Assembly: GCA_959019775.1 (NCBI GenBank)
Contig: CAUEPS010000001.1
Location: 124,001 to 188,000, forward strand
DNA from: an uncultured Collinsella sp.
GTDB lineage: Bacteria > Actinomycetota > Coriobacteriia > Coriobacteriales > Coriobacteriaceae
Direction of reading: 5' to 3'
DNA: 64,000 nucleotides
In this document: in pieces, positions 1 to 7,806 of the stretch
How the letters are laid out: every line of letters starts with the position of its first letter
How positions within the stretch are numbered: position 1 is the stretch's first letter
Notes under the pieces: model-generated
What the model saw: the letters and a program-made list of their open reading frames with translations, nothing else
What the model was told of the DNA's origin: nothing
The model's database searches: none
Position numbers and translations under genes: made by a program

Positions 1-185
1 TGAGTGATGCGAAAGCAGACGATGGAGCGAGAAATCTCAAGGCGCTGGAGAGGAAAGTGCTCTCCAATCCTGCCGCCCAGAATGCCGCGCCGGCGTTTTT
101 GGCGGTCGTGGTTGGAAAGGGGAGCATTGCCTATACACGCGACGACGGCGTGGCGGTGATTCCCATGGCGGCACTTGGGGCGTAG
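1..185 (+). CDS. C-terminal fragment of a DUF4143-type AAA ATPase
   Basis: An open frame enters from the left edge (first full codon at 3) and stops with TAG at 183-185, giving about 60 residues without a start. The end, with FLAVVVGKG, then YTRDDGVAVIPMAALGA, resembles the C-terminus of the ATP-binding proteins that join an AAA domain to a DUF4143 nuclease-like domain; these often finish with a hydrophobic strand, a Y-x-R-x-DGV turn and I-P-x-x-x-L. The family match is recalled from pattern, not searched. The ATPase core would lie outside the window. Function in the cell is unknown for most of this family. Confidence 0.5.
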   Translation, partial: SDAKADDGARNLKALERKVLSNPAAQNAAPAFLAVVVGKGSIAYTRDDGVAVIPMAALGA

Positions 186-640
186 TGGTTTTGCGGGCGT
201 GCCGTGCTTCCTTTACCGAAAATCCATTTGGTAAACCAGATGCTCGCGGATAGAATAAAGTTGACGGCAGCCCAAGGGTGATAGCTGGGCAGCGCCGTTG
301 CTTGGTCAAGAGGTCAGTGCCTTAATGGCAGCGACTTGTTATGCTTCGAATGCTGCTTGAGTGCCTCGGAAAGTTCGATAAGCGCCGTGAAGAGCGAGAC
401 CAAAGCAACCAAGAGCTCTACGAGCTCTGATGGGCCCGGGATGACCGCTGATTCAAGTCACCGGGCCTAAATCTTTTTCATGCATTTGAATAGAGCGGGC
501 AACTCTCTTGGGGCCGTCTGCATGACGTGTGCCTGGCGCATGGTATTGCGCCCAGCTTTCATGTCCGCGCGGCCACCTATCCTTACGGCAATGTAGCCGC
601 CTATGTAGCAAGCGGCAGGCAACGGAGAAAGGCCCTAACC
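186..640. other. Gene-poor stretch with a hairpin and a short hydrophobic frame
   Basis: No ordinary gene is visible. A GAGCTC-TAC-GAGCTC hairpin lies at 413-427 and a terminator-like hairpin at 433-478. On the minus strand a 47-codon frame (314-457) encodes a strongly hydrophobic segment but has no ATG or GTG start. A weak promoter candidate for the exonuclease, TTACGG-17 bp-TAGCAA, lies at 583-611. Confidence 0.5.
433..478 (+). terminator. Terminator-like hairpin
   Basis: GGCCCGG (433-439) pairs with CCGGGCC (461-467); TGAC (442-445) and GTCA (457-460) extend the stem across a two-base bulge. A T-rich tail follows (ATCTTTTTC). It reads rightwards but lies 250 bp past the nearest plus-strand stop codon, so it may end a small RNA rather than the gene at the left edge. 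Confidence 0.4.
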
Positions 641-1384
641 GTGTCAGTTGAAAAGACGCCGGGTATCTCGGCTATCGATACGACGAACTTTGCGCGCCAG
701 ATCGTGCTGGACTTTGAGTTTGCGCCGGTGCCAAAGCAGCGCCAGCGCCGTGGGCTGCACAATGAGATTATCGAGGTCGGTGCCGTCAAGCTCGATTACC
801 ACGGCAACGTTATGGGCGAGTTCTCGCAGTTTGTGCAGACGGAATTTACCGAAGGCGTTGCGTTTCCCGTCCGCGAGCTTACGGGGATATCAGCCGTGGA
901 TACCGCGATGGCCGATCCGCTCTACATGGTGATTAAAAGGCTAAGCGATTGGATCGGTCGCTACTCCGCCCAGGTGGTTTGCTGGAGCGGGGCGGACCGG
1001 CGACAGCTTTTGACCGAGTGCCAGGCAAAGCACATCGACCTCTCCGCTTTTCCTACGGACTGGGCCGACCTGCAGGCGTTTTACACCTCGATCATGGACG
1101 TGGGCAGCCACGGGTGCGTCTCTTTGAGTGACGCGGCGACGTGGTTCGGCATCGAGTTTGACGAGTCGACGGGCCATGCCCACAGCGCCCTAGCCGATGC
1201 ACGCGTGACCGCCAAGCTGCTCAAGCAGGTGATGGACGGGGACTATCACGTGAGTCCGCGCGCCCAAGAAGTCCGCCAACGTTGGGGGATGGGCGAGCGG
1301 GCCCAGACACGCCTCTCTAGCAAGTGCCCCGAGCTGGGCGACCTGCTGCTGAAGCTGAAGGCGGCGGGAAGGTGGGGGCGTTAG
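641..1384 (+). CDS. DEDDh-family 3'-5' exonuclease (DnaQ/ExoX-like)
   Basis: A 247-residue protein with the four acidic positions of a DEDDh exonuclease: D24 and E26 in VLDFEFAPV, D119 in WSGADRR, and H181/D186 in HSALADARV. This Exo I-II-III arrangement is that of the proofreading-exonuclease and inhibitor-of-KinA families, which remove nucleotides from 3' ends using two metal ions. Substrate (DNA or RNA) cannot be told from sequence. The frame is open further upstream (to 527), but the GTG at 641 is preceded by GGAGAAAGG at good spacing and the homologous region begins just after it. It is monocistronic, converging with the gene at 1417. Confidence 0.8.
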   Translation: MSVEKTPGISAIDTTNFARQIVLDFEFAPVPKQRQRRGLHNEIIEVGAVKLDYHGNVMGEFSQFVQTEFTEGVAFPVRELTGISAVDTAMADPLYMVIKRLSDWIGRYSAQVVCWSGADRRQLLTECQAKHIDLSAFPTDWADLQAFYTSIMDVGSHGCVSLSDAATWFGIEFDESTGHAHSALADARVTAKLLKQVMDGDYHVSPRAQEVRQRWGMGERAQTRLSSKCPELGDLLLKLKAAGRWGR

Positions 1385-1416
1385 CTGTCTGCATGGCGCG
1401 TGCCTGTCGCGTATCG

Positions 1417-2652
1417 TTACTCTTCCTGCTGCTTGGCAGGCAAGATGTAGACGTTCTCGGCGTCCACGGCGATCTGCGCGGGGCGGTTGTAGAGGGTGTC
1501 GATCTCCTTTACGCTCTGCTTGAACGGCGTGACGTCGGGCATCTTTGCCTGATGGAGCTTTTCGAGGAGTTTCTCGGATTGCTTGTCGTTGAACTTTCCG
1601 ATGCTCTCTCCTGCGCCTTCGAGCGCCTCGTCGATGAGTGTATGGTCGCCCACGGGGGTCTTTGCGATGGCGTGACCGAGCAATTTGCCCGCGGACGCGA
1701 TACCGCCCAGCAGTGCCGCATCGACGGTGTCGACAGCCCCCGCTTCGAGTGCGTTGTAGCAGTCGGTGTAGAGCTCGCGGTACGCGATCGAATCAGCCTC
1801 GATCTTCGCAGTGGCGTCCGCGAGCTTTGCGGGCTCGAAGTTCTGGGCGAGCATGGGTTCGAGGAACAGCGAGAACGCGTGGATGTAGGTGGCGAGCTGG
1901 CAGTCTTTGAGGTAGTCGAGCACCTTGTCGAGGCGTCTGCCCAAGCCGTCTCGCACCTCGATGAACCCTTTCTTTTTCAGATCCGCCTGTGCCTGCGAGC
2001 GGAAGAGTTCCATGTCCTGCGCGGACGACTGCTTGATGTCGAGCACCTTCATATGGGCGTTTGCCATGTAGGTGGCGTTGCCGTAGTTGAGGCCGTAACC
2101 GTTGAGGATGTCTGCGAGCGTCTTGAGGTTGCCACGCATGTTGGCCTTGTCGCGCTGACGCATGTACTCGAACATTTCGTCGACGGACTCCTGGATGGAG
2201 TCGAGCTTTTGGTTTATCTGCGCGATTGCGGCTGCCATGAATAGCGATGTTGGATCGTAAGGCACCTGCGTGACGCTCGTGGCGATGTCGCCCTCGACTA
2301 CGTGGAAGCGCGCCTGCCCAAGGCCCTTGGCGGCGTCGCGGTAGCCCCCTGTGAGACCGCTGCCGTCCTTGAACGTGTTGAGTTTCGACGGATCGAGCGG
2401 GTTACCATATTTGTCAGTCGCCTGGAGCAGCGTGGGCACGCTCACCGTGTTGGTGACGGTGCGAAACATCGAGGGGAGCGAGGCGAACGCCACGCCGAGT
2501 TGGGGAATTCGCTCGAGCGGTAGCTTGATGGCGCCGGAGACGTCCACCCGCTTCTGAGTGAGCGCGAGGTGGATTTTGGTCGATGCGAGCTGTTTTGCCA
2601 CGAGCTCCTCTCGGCCGTCGTTCGCCGAGGGTTTGGTCTCGTTGTCTGCCAT
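1417..2652 (-). CDS. Unknown protein with coiled-coil centre
   Basis: A 411-residue protein I do not recognise. The ATG at 2652 has AAGGAG six bases upstream, so it is preferred to an in-frame ATG 12 codons earlier. There is no signal peptide. A predicted coiled coil (IAQINQKLDSIQESVDEMFE) lies near residue 140, followed by long helical stretches. A short Gly/Ala-rich hydrophobic segment (AALLGGIASAGKLLGHAIA) sits near residue 325. The N-terminal third is less helical, with many Thr/Val and Pro. The helix-rich build with one small hydrophobic patch recalls helical pore-forming or scaffold proteins, but that is only an impression. Confidence 0.7.
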   Translation of the reverse strand: MADNETKPSANDGREELVAKQLASTKIHLALTQKRVDVSGAIKLPLERIPQLGVAFASLPSMFRTVTNTVSVPTLLQATDKYGNPLDPSKLNTFKDGSGLTGGYRDAAKGLGQARFHVVEGDIATSVTQVPYDPTSLFMAAAIAQINQKLDSIQESVDEMFEYMRQRDKANMRGNLKTLADILNGYGLNYGNATYMANAHMKVLDIKQSSAQDMELFRSQAQADLKKKGFIEVRDGLGRRLDKVLDYLKDCQLATYIHAFSLFLEPMLAQNFEPAKLADATAKIEADSIAYRELYTDCYNALEAGAVDTVDAALLGGIASAGKLLGHAIAKTPVGDHTLIDEALEGAGESIGKFNDKQSEKLLEKLHQAKMPDVTPFKQSVKEIDTLYNRPAQIAVDAENVYILPAKQQEE

Positions 2653-2834
2653 AGCGCGCTCCTTGCTTACGTTGATAGTCGTGGGCATTATCTCATCGCC
2701 TGGTGGCTTGCTAGAGCGGGGTAGAGGCCGAGCGTCTGGCGAAACTCGTTAACTGATTGCATTTCAGCGGATTGGGTTGATTATAAGAGAAGGACGGCTA
2801 TCCATCTGCCCTTCCCAGTTGAGTTCGCTTTGAG
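2653..2834. other. Intergenic stretch between two minus-strand genes
   Basis: 182 bp between the surface-protein stop and the start of the unknown gene. AT-richer bases around 2750-2790 could hold the promoter of the gene at 1417-2652 on the minus strand, but I see no convincing -35/-10 pair and no clear terminator. Confidence 0.3.
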
Positions 2835-4649
2835 CTACTGTTCGTGCTTATGCTGCTTGGGCTCAAGCCTTCTCGCTGCCGTGAAGCAGGCCGTGGCCGC
2901 CATGGCCAATGCGATGCTGGCCATCCAAGTGGAGTCGCCGGTTGCAGCGAGCTTTGGTTCATCGGCTGTCGTGCGTCCCGACTTTTTTGTAGCCGCCTCG
3001 TCGGCGTCCTTTTCAGGAGTGGCAGGATCACTTTTGTTGTCGCCGGGTGAATCTACGTCGGTCTTTCCGCCCGCCTGCTCCCCTTGGGCCTTCCCCTCCA
3101 CGGTGAAGGACGCATCGGTCGCCGTCCCGTCCTTCCAGACGGCCGTGACGGTGTGTCCGCCGCCGGCGAGCGTGTCCAGGTAGGACGGCCTGAGCTCGAT
3201 AATCGTGCTGCCCCTGGTTGCGGTGTAGTTCTCGGCGGAGACCTCAGTTCCGTCCACGAGGAGACGCGTGAACTCATCGAGAGGACCGCTGAAGCGGAAG
3301 GTCAGACCGGCCTCGCCGTCCTTTGCATACGCCTGCCCGTCGCCCTTGGTGGCGGCATACAGCGGAGCGGTCACGTCGAAGGTGACGTCCCCCGCGTCGT
3401 CGACATCAAAGGTCTGAACGCCGGTCTTGCCGTTACGCTCGGCGTAGGCGGAGCTGTAGACGAAGGTCTCGTGGCCCGTCTTGTCGAGGACCGCGAGGGC
3501 TTGGATTTCAAACGAGCCCATCGAGAGCGACGTGGGGAACTCGATTTCGATATAGCCCCTTGCCGCATCGTAGCTGCAGCTCAACGTTTTGCGGGTCTTT
3601 AAAGAGTTCGGGTCCTCGACATAGCCGGGGTCGCCGAGGATCGGGGAGACAGACTTTACGCCGTCCGCGTCGCCTACATTGCAATAGATACGGAGGATCC
3701 CGCCGACGGGGACCCTCTTCGCGGAGATGGAAACGTTCGAGACCGTGGGCGGGTTCCGGTCGATCGCGCTGCCGGTCACCTCGAAGCACAGCTCGCTCGG
3801 GTCGCCAACCGAGAAAGTCGCGCCCGAAATGCCGTTGGCCCTGGCGTAGGAACTCTCGTACACATCGGTCTCGAACCCTAGGCCATCGGTGACCGAAAGG
3901 CCGATCAGCCTGTGCCTTCCGATCCTATTGCTGTCGAATGTGAGGTCAAACCCGTCGATAGACGAGCCTCCGTGATAATAGGCTGACGAAACAGAGCAGC
4001 CGTCGTCCGAATTCTCCCAGCCCTGCCGCAGTATGGGGGAAACGGAGCGAACGCCGTCGGCATCGGAGACGGTCCAAGAGATGTGGAGGTCGGCACCGGT
4101 TGCGACCTCCCTGCTCGAGAGCGACACGGAGGACACGGTCGGCGGGTTTTGGTCCTCGGGTCCCTCGGTCACCTCATACTCGAGGGGGTCGGTGGTGAAG
4201 GTCGGACAGTCGAGCCCCTTCTCCTCGGCATACGTCGTGTCGTAGACATCGGTAACCCATCCAAGACTATCGGTCACGCCGAGGCCGATGATCCGGTACC
4301 TGCAGGGCCGGTCGCTCGGGGAGGTGGAGATATCGAAGCCCGCGGTCGTGTTGCCGGTCGACGAGAAGGCGAGACGGGAACTGATTCCATGGTCTCCGGT
4401 ATCGTTTTCGACAAGGACTTCGACTATGGGCGTGACGGACCGTACCCCGTCAGGGTCATCGACGCTATAGCCGACATGCAGCGTGGAGCCGGCCGTGACT
4501 GTCGTCGCGGATATCGTCACGTTGGAGATGCTGGGCGGGTTCGGGTCCGACGCGGCTAGGGCGGTTGAGGGCAAAGCAAGCGCTACGGTGGCGGACAGCG
4601 AGGCGAGCAGGCTAAGCGCGAAGCGCCTGGAGAATTTCAAGGAGGTCAT
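2835..4649 (-). CDS. Sortase-anchored surface protein with three Ig-like repeats
   Basis: 604 residues with a full cell-wall layout: signal peptide (Arg-rich start, hydrophobic core, cleavage near ALA at 31-33), three related repeats starting near residues 34, 165 and 297, a further Ig/bacterial-surface-like domain (about 430-520), a charged spacer, then LAATG at 567-571, a hydrophobic helix and a basic tail. LAATG is a variant of the LPxTG sorting signal; sortase would cleave after Thr and link the protein to peptidoglycan. Each repeat opens with NPP-x-(V/I)-S and carries DxDGV(R/K)SV(T/S)PI, so they arose by internal duplication. The start lacks a ribosome-binding site and overlaps the stop of the upstream frame as ATGA. 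Ligand unknown; adhesion is likely. Confidence 0.8.
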   Translation of the reverse strand: MTSLKFSRRFALSLLASLSATVALALPSTALAASDPNPPSISNVTISATTVTAGSTLHVGYSVDDPDGVRSVTPIVEVLVENDTGDHGISSRLAFSSTGNTTAGFDISTSPSDRPCRYRIIGLGVTDSLGWVTDVYDTTYAEEKGLDCPTFTTDPLEYEVTEGPEDQNPPTVSSVSLSSREVATGADLHISWTVSDADGVRSVSPILRQGWENSDDGCSVSSAYYHGGSSIDGFDLTFDSNRIGRHRLIGLSVTDGLGFETDVYESSYARANGISGATFSVGDPSELCFEVTGSAIDRNPPTVSNVSISAKRVPVGGILRIYCNVGDADGVKSVSPILGDPGYVEDPNSLKTRKTLSCSYDAARGYIEIEFPTSLSMGSFEIQALAVLDKTGHETFVYSSAYAERNGKTGVQTFDVDDAGDVTFDVTAPLYAATKGDGQAYAKDGEAGLTFRFSGPLDEFTRLLVDGTEVSAENYTATRGSTIIELRPSYLDTLAGGGHTVTAVWKDGTATDASFTVEGKAQGEQAGGKTDVDSPGDNKSDPATPEKDADEAATKKSGRTTADEPKLAATGDSTWMASIALAMAATACFTAARRLEPKQHKHEQ

Positions 4650-4960
4650 TGGTGGTGCCGATCTTCCATAATTGTTGCAGCGATACCAGTGTATCTTTGG
4701 CCCATGCTAGCCAGATGTTCTTTCCGCGAACGGCTCGTTAGTTTAGAGACGGCATATGGACGCCTGTCTCGTCCACGTTTCTCGTAAGGGCGATTATAAG
4801 GACATGAAGAGACTTTCTCGGAACAATCAATTGGGGATATCAAAGAAATGCTGGACGCCTCCTGATCGCTCAATGCCTTTGAGGTGAAATGCGGCGCATC
4901 GGCTACGTTGTTGAGATCATTTATCGAGCGATACGTCATTCCAGCTGAGGCCACCGTCAT
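4646..4960 (-). CDS. Possible 104-residue protein coupled to its neighbours
   Basis: A frame of 104 codons whose ATG (4958-4960) overlaps the stop of the upstream gene as ATGA, and whose TGA (4646-4648) overlaps the ATG of the surface protein in the same way. Double ATGA coupling is the reason for listing it: it would supply ribosomes to the surface gene, which has no Shine-Dalgarno sequence of its own. The protein has no recognisable domain and an undistinguished composition rich in Ser and Arg, so it may instead be a non-coding leader. Confidence 0.3.
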   Translation of the reverse strand: MTVASAGMTYRSINDLNNVADAPHFTSKALSDQEASSISLISPIDCSEKVSSCPYNRPYEKRGRDRRPYAVSKLTSRSRKEHLASMGQRYTGIAATIMEDRHHQ

Positions 4961-5397
4961 GAGGCTTCTGTTCCTACACCCCCCGCAATCCCGCGCGCGG
5001 CACCCAACAGCTCGTACTCCCTCTCGCTCCACTGGCACAGCTCGGCAGTCTCGACGGCGTCGCGACACAGGTCCAGAAACACCTCAGCTCCCTCGCAGAA
5101 GCACTCGCGGGCAAAGTCACCCGAACCGCTTGCGACGCACGTGCCGTCGGCAAACAGCTTCCAGCTAGACAGCTCGCGCGAGTCGTCTCCAAGCAGCTTG
5201 ATCTGCAGTACGTGCGGGTCGCCGGCGGTGTAGAGCTCTTTCTCGAGCGCCTGCACGGTAAAGCGCATCTGGTGGGGGAGACTGCTCTTGACCATGGCCG
5301 AGGCATAGCCGTTCGGCTTGTCCAGAAGATGCATTCGTTTTGGCTTGGCTGCCAGGTTGTGGAAGTTGCGCTCACTGCGCACGGAGAAATTGTCCAT
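4957..5397 (-). CDS. Small unknown protein upstream of the surface protein
   Basis: 146 residues starting at the ATG at 5397, which has AAAGGAG five bases upstream; the frame is open for 66 further codons but these contain no better start. Mixed alpha/beta composition, several Cys (near 117, 119, 128 and 137), no signal peptide or membrane helix. I do not recognise the family. The stop overlaps the next frame as ATGA, so it is probably the first gene of the unit that ends with the sortase substrate. Confidence 0.55.
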   Translation of the reverse strand: MDNFSVRSERNFHNLAAKPKRMHLLDKPNGYASAMVKSSLPHQMRFTVQALEKELYTAGDPHVLQIKLLGDDSRELSSWKLFADGTCVASGSGDFARECFCEGAEVFLDLCRDAVETAELCQWSEREYELLGAARGIAGGVGTEAS

Positions 5398-5553
5398 ACG
5401 GACTCCTTTCATCGATATTGGCAGGGCCACCGTGCCTCTTGGCCGGTTGGCGTCGGGATCGTGGAGCCAACTCTCTACCCCGACTCTGGATAAAACGCGC
5501 CCGCTCCTTGCGGGCACGATGGGGTCTATCAACGTGTACGGACAGAAATCAAG

Positions 5554-5583
5554 CGCCATCCGCGAAATGACGCGCGGATGGCG
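5554..5583. repeat. 11 bp inverted repeat
   Basis: CGCCATCCGCG (5554-5564) and its exact complement CGCGGATGGCG (5573-5583) flank an 8-base loop. No T-run follows on either strand, so it is more likely an operator or RNA fold than a terminator. Confidence 0.55.
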
Positions 5584-5615
5584 TTGGTTTCCCAAGTGAT
5601 TATTCGGCTTCCATC

Positions 5616-5695
5616 CGGAAAAGTGTCGAAATCAGCCGTGTAAAAGTACGGAAAAGTGTCGAGATAGGCACCTTAAAACTTCGGAAAAGTGTAGC
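5616..5695. repeat. Three tandem repeats with an exact 33 bp period
   Basis: CGGAAAAGTGT recurs at 5616, 5649 and 5682, exactly 33 bp apart each time; the first two copies also share the following CGA. The rest of each unit diverges. Read rightwards in one frame the units give RKSVEISRVKV, RKSVEIGTLKL, RKSVAG and a stop, so this may be the decayed tail of a coding repeat or a DNA-binding array. Confidence 0.6.
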
Positions 5696-5762
5696 TGGAT
5701 GACAAAACAGCACTTAGAAGCCGGTGCTGGATGCGGGATCCTGCGGCCGCCTTCAGCCCTCG

Positions 5763-6752
5763 CTACTCGTCGTCCCCGTCGTTGGGGTCGCCCTTGAGGG
5801 CGTTGATGTCCAGGTACTGGTTGTCGTCCTCTTTTTGCTGCGTTGCCGATTCGGACGCGGTGGGGCCGCGGAACAGCTGGAATCCCTCAAACGCAATGGC
5901 GCCGAGCAGGGCAATGACAATGGCGATAAAGGCAACCTTGACTGCCTGCGGAAATTCCGAGAAACGCAGCGCCTTTTCCTCGGCGTAATAATCGGCGAAG
6001 CGCTCTTCGCCCGTGCTTTTGGTATACGCCGGTGCGGACGCGGCCTCCGGGTCATATTCCGGTGCAGGCGTGGCAGCGTACGGATCGTTGAGATAATCGC
6101 TCGATGCGGTGCCATAATCCTCGGTCTCGATGCGACCGGTGCCAGCATAGCCATCGGAATAATCGGAATATGCCGCACCGCCCTCATAGCCCGCGGCGCT
6201 CGTGTTGGCGGCAAAAAGCGGGTTAACTGGAACATCGAGCGCCGGCATGCCGGTAGAGGTCTCATCCAGATCGGCTGCAGCCCAGGAATCGTGGACAACC
6301 TGATGGGCAACGGGCTCATCGAGCCTTGTGACCGGAGGCTTGCGTGCCGCAGGAACAGGCAACTGCTGGGCGCTGTACATAACAGTGCTGTCGGCCGATT
6401 TGCCCTGCGTCGCTGCTGCGAGAAATGCCGCCGTCTCGGACGGGTCGCTTGCGGGGCGGGGAGCGGGCGTGGGCGCCGAAGTGGGTGCGGGTGTAGGCGC
6501 GGGCGTCGAAACAGCCGGCTGCGCAGGAGTCGGCGCAGATGCGGTCTTAGGCGCAAGTGCGGGATTGGGGCTTGACGGGCGAGCCCCGCCGCCGCCCATG
6601 AGTTCGTCGGCGGTCCACGGGCGATCATCCATCACATCGTCAAGGCTCAGCGAAAACAGGTCGTCTTCACCCTCATCGAACATGCGGTGCACATGTCCAC
6701 CAATTGCCGCAATCAATCCGCGACCGGTGCATGATGCCTTGCTCAACGCCAT
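5763..6752 (-). CDS. Pro/Ala-rich single-pass membrane protein
   Basis: 329 residues from the ATG at 6752 (AAAGGA nine bases upstream), preferred to an in-frame ATG 32 codons earlier. The N-terminal part is soluble and acidic (EGEDDLFSLSLDDVMDD), then comes a low-complexity Pro/Ala/Thr segment of about 50 residues, an acidic Tyr-rich stretch, one membrane helix near 271-290 and a short acidic C-terminal tail (DPNDGDDE). No signal peptide, so the long N-terminal part is probably cytoplasmic. Family unknown; the layout of disordered cytoplasmic domain plus a late helix is seen in actinobacterial division and wall proteins, but nothing fixes that role here. Confidence 0.65.
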   Translation of the reverse strand: MALSKASCTGRGLIAAIGGHVHRMFDEGEDDLFSLSLDDVMDDRPWTADELMGGGGARPSSPNPALAPKTASAPTPAQPAVSTPAPTPAPTSAPTPAPRPASDPSETAAFLAAATQGKSADSTVMYSAQQLPVPAARKPPVTRLDEPVAHQVVHDSWAAADLDETSTGMPALDVPVNPLFAANTSAAGYEGGAAYSDYSDGYAGTGRIETEDYGTASSDYLNDPYAATPAPEYDPEAASAPAYTKSTGEERFADYYAEEKALRFSEFPQAVKVAFIAIVIALLGAIAFEGFQLFRGPTASESATQQKEDDNQYLDINALKGDPNDGDDE

Positions 6753-6875
6753 TCTGTCCCATCCTTTCGAAATACTAATGACATCGATTATATGGAACTT
6801 CCCAAGCGGCTCGGTCTTGGATTCGTGCTTTCCAGAACTCGCGCCCAAAAGGGGAGGGGCAATCCAGGCGAGTGC

Positions 6876-7529
6876 CTACTTGTCGCCGGCCGCCGCCTTG
6901 GCCTCATTGAGGTAGCTATAGAAGCTGTACTTGGAGATGCCAAAGAACTCGCAGGCGCGCTCGCTCGACTTGGAAATGAGGAAGGCACCGCGACGGTCGA
7001 GATAGCCAATGGCACGAATGCGCTCGTCTTTGGTCATGAGTGCCGCGGGCTTGCCCACAAACTGCTCGCACTCGTGCAGCAGGTCCTCGAGCAGGTCGCC
7101 GATGTTCTTGGTAATGGGCTCGGGCTCGGTATAGCCCGTGCCGCCGGTGCCGGTGAAAGCGTCGAGCGAGCGCTCAAAAGCCTTCATAAGCGTAATGTCA
7201 AAGTTGATGCCCAAAATGCCGACGGGCTTGCCTTCGTCGTTGCGGATAAAGATGGTCGAGGACTTGAGCAGCTTGCCATCGGTGGTTTTAGTGAGGTACG
7301 GCTCGCGGTCGTGTACGTCGGTGCTGCCCTCGTGCATGGACTCAAACACAATATGGCTGGGGCCGTCACCCAGTTTGCGCCCGCTGACGTGGCCGTTTTC
7401 AATCACTACGATGGAGTGGTCCACGTCCTCGGTCTCCAGATCGTGGACGACGATTTCGCAGTTGGGGCCAAATTGGAGCGCCAGGCCGTGTGCAAGGCGC
7501 TTATAAAACTCAATCTGTGCGGGGGTCAT
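6876..7529 (-). CDS. YheO/DauR-type transcriptional regulator
   Basis: 217 residues: an N-terminal YheO-like PAS domain (about 1-115, with CEIVVHDLE, then GKPVGILGINFDIT) and a C-terminal helix-turn-helix (about 165-210, ending SKYSFYSYLNEAKA), the DauR arrangement. DauR-type regulators sense small amino-acid-related ligands and control catabolic operons. The ATG at 7529 has AGGAAGG upstream. It is divergent from ygeX across 277 bp that contain repeated CAAAC half-sites, so it is the probable local regulator of the diaminopropionate/purine genes. Whether it activates or represses cannot be told. Confidence 0.8.
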   Translation of the reverse strand: MTPAQIEFYKRLAHGLALQFGPNCEIVVHDLETEDVDHSIVVIENGHVSGRKLGDGPSHIVFESMHEGSTDVHDREPYLTKTTDGKLLKSSTIFIRNDEGKPVGILGINFDITLMKAFERSLDAFTGTGGTGYTEPEPITKNIGDLLEDLLHECEQFVGKPAALMTKDERIRAIGYLDRRGAFLISKSSERACEFFGISKYSFYSYLNEAKAAAGDK

Positions 7530-7585
7530 AGGTGCCTTCCTAAAAATTAGTTTGGGCTCACTGTGCCATAAACCACACATGACCG

Positions 7586-7716
7586 CAAACAAATCCATCA
7601 ACAAGGCAATTCATGACCGTTCGGCGGCGAAAAAGTACCGATTGCGGCAACAAACAATTCGTTAGGTATACCAATCAAAAAGTGTGATAGAACAGTGCTA
7701 ACAAACTTTTTGTTTG
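7586..7716. promoter_or_regulatory. CAAAC half-sites between regulator and ygeX
   Basis: CAAAC occurs at 7586-7590, 7652-7656 and 7702-7706, the last paired with GTTTG (7712-7716) as a CAAAC-TTTTT-GTTTG palindrome. A possible ygeX promoter (TTAGGT at 7663, TAGAAC at 7688) lies just before the palindrome. This is a plausible operator set for the divergent YheO-type regulator; it is inferred from position and repetition only. Confidence 0.4.
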
Positions 7717-7806
7717 GCATCCACATAAAAGTTCAGTCGCATGAATGGGAATGGGCTGAAACGCGTATGCGGGGGCCGGCAAGAGAGGACTTAAGGAGTT
7801 CACCGT

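Larger units (their letters stand above)
5398..5762. other. Intergenic region with inverted and tandem repeats
   Basis: 365 bp without a supported gene. It holds a GCCCGC/GCGGGC hairpin (5499-5515), an 11 bp inverted repeat (5554-5583) and three 33 bp tandem units (5616-5695). The promoter of the minus-strand gene starting at 5397 should lie in the left part, but none is obvious. Confidence 0.5.

Noticed and set aside
5616..5840. CRISPR array
   Set aside because: Three units of 33 bp with only about 11-14 bp conserved; spacers and repeats do not have CRISPR proportions and no cas gene is present.
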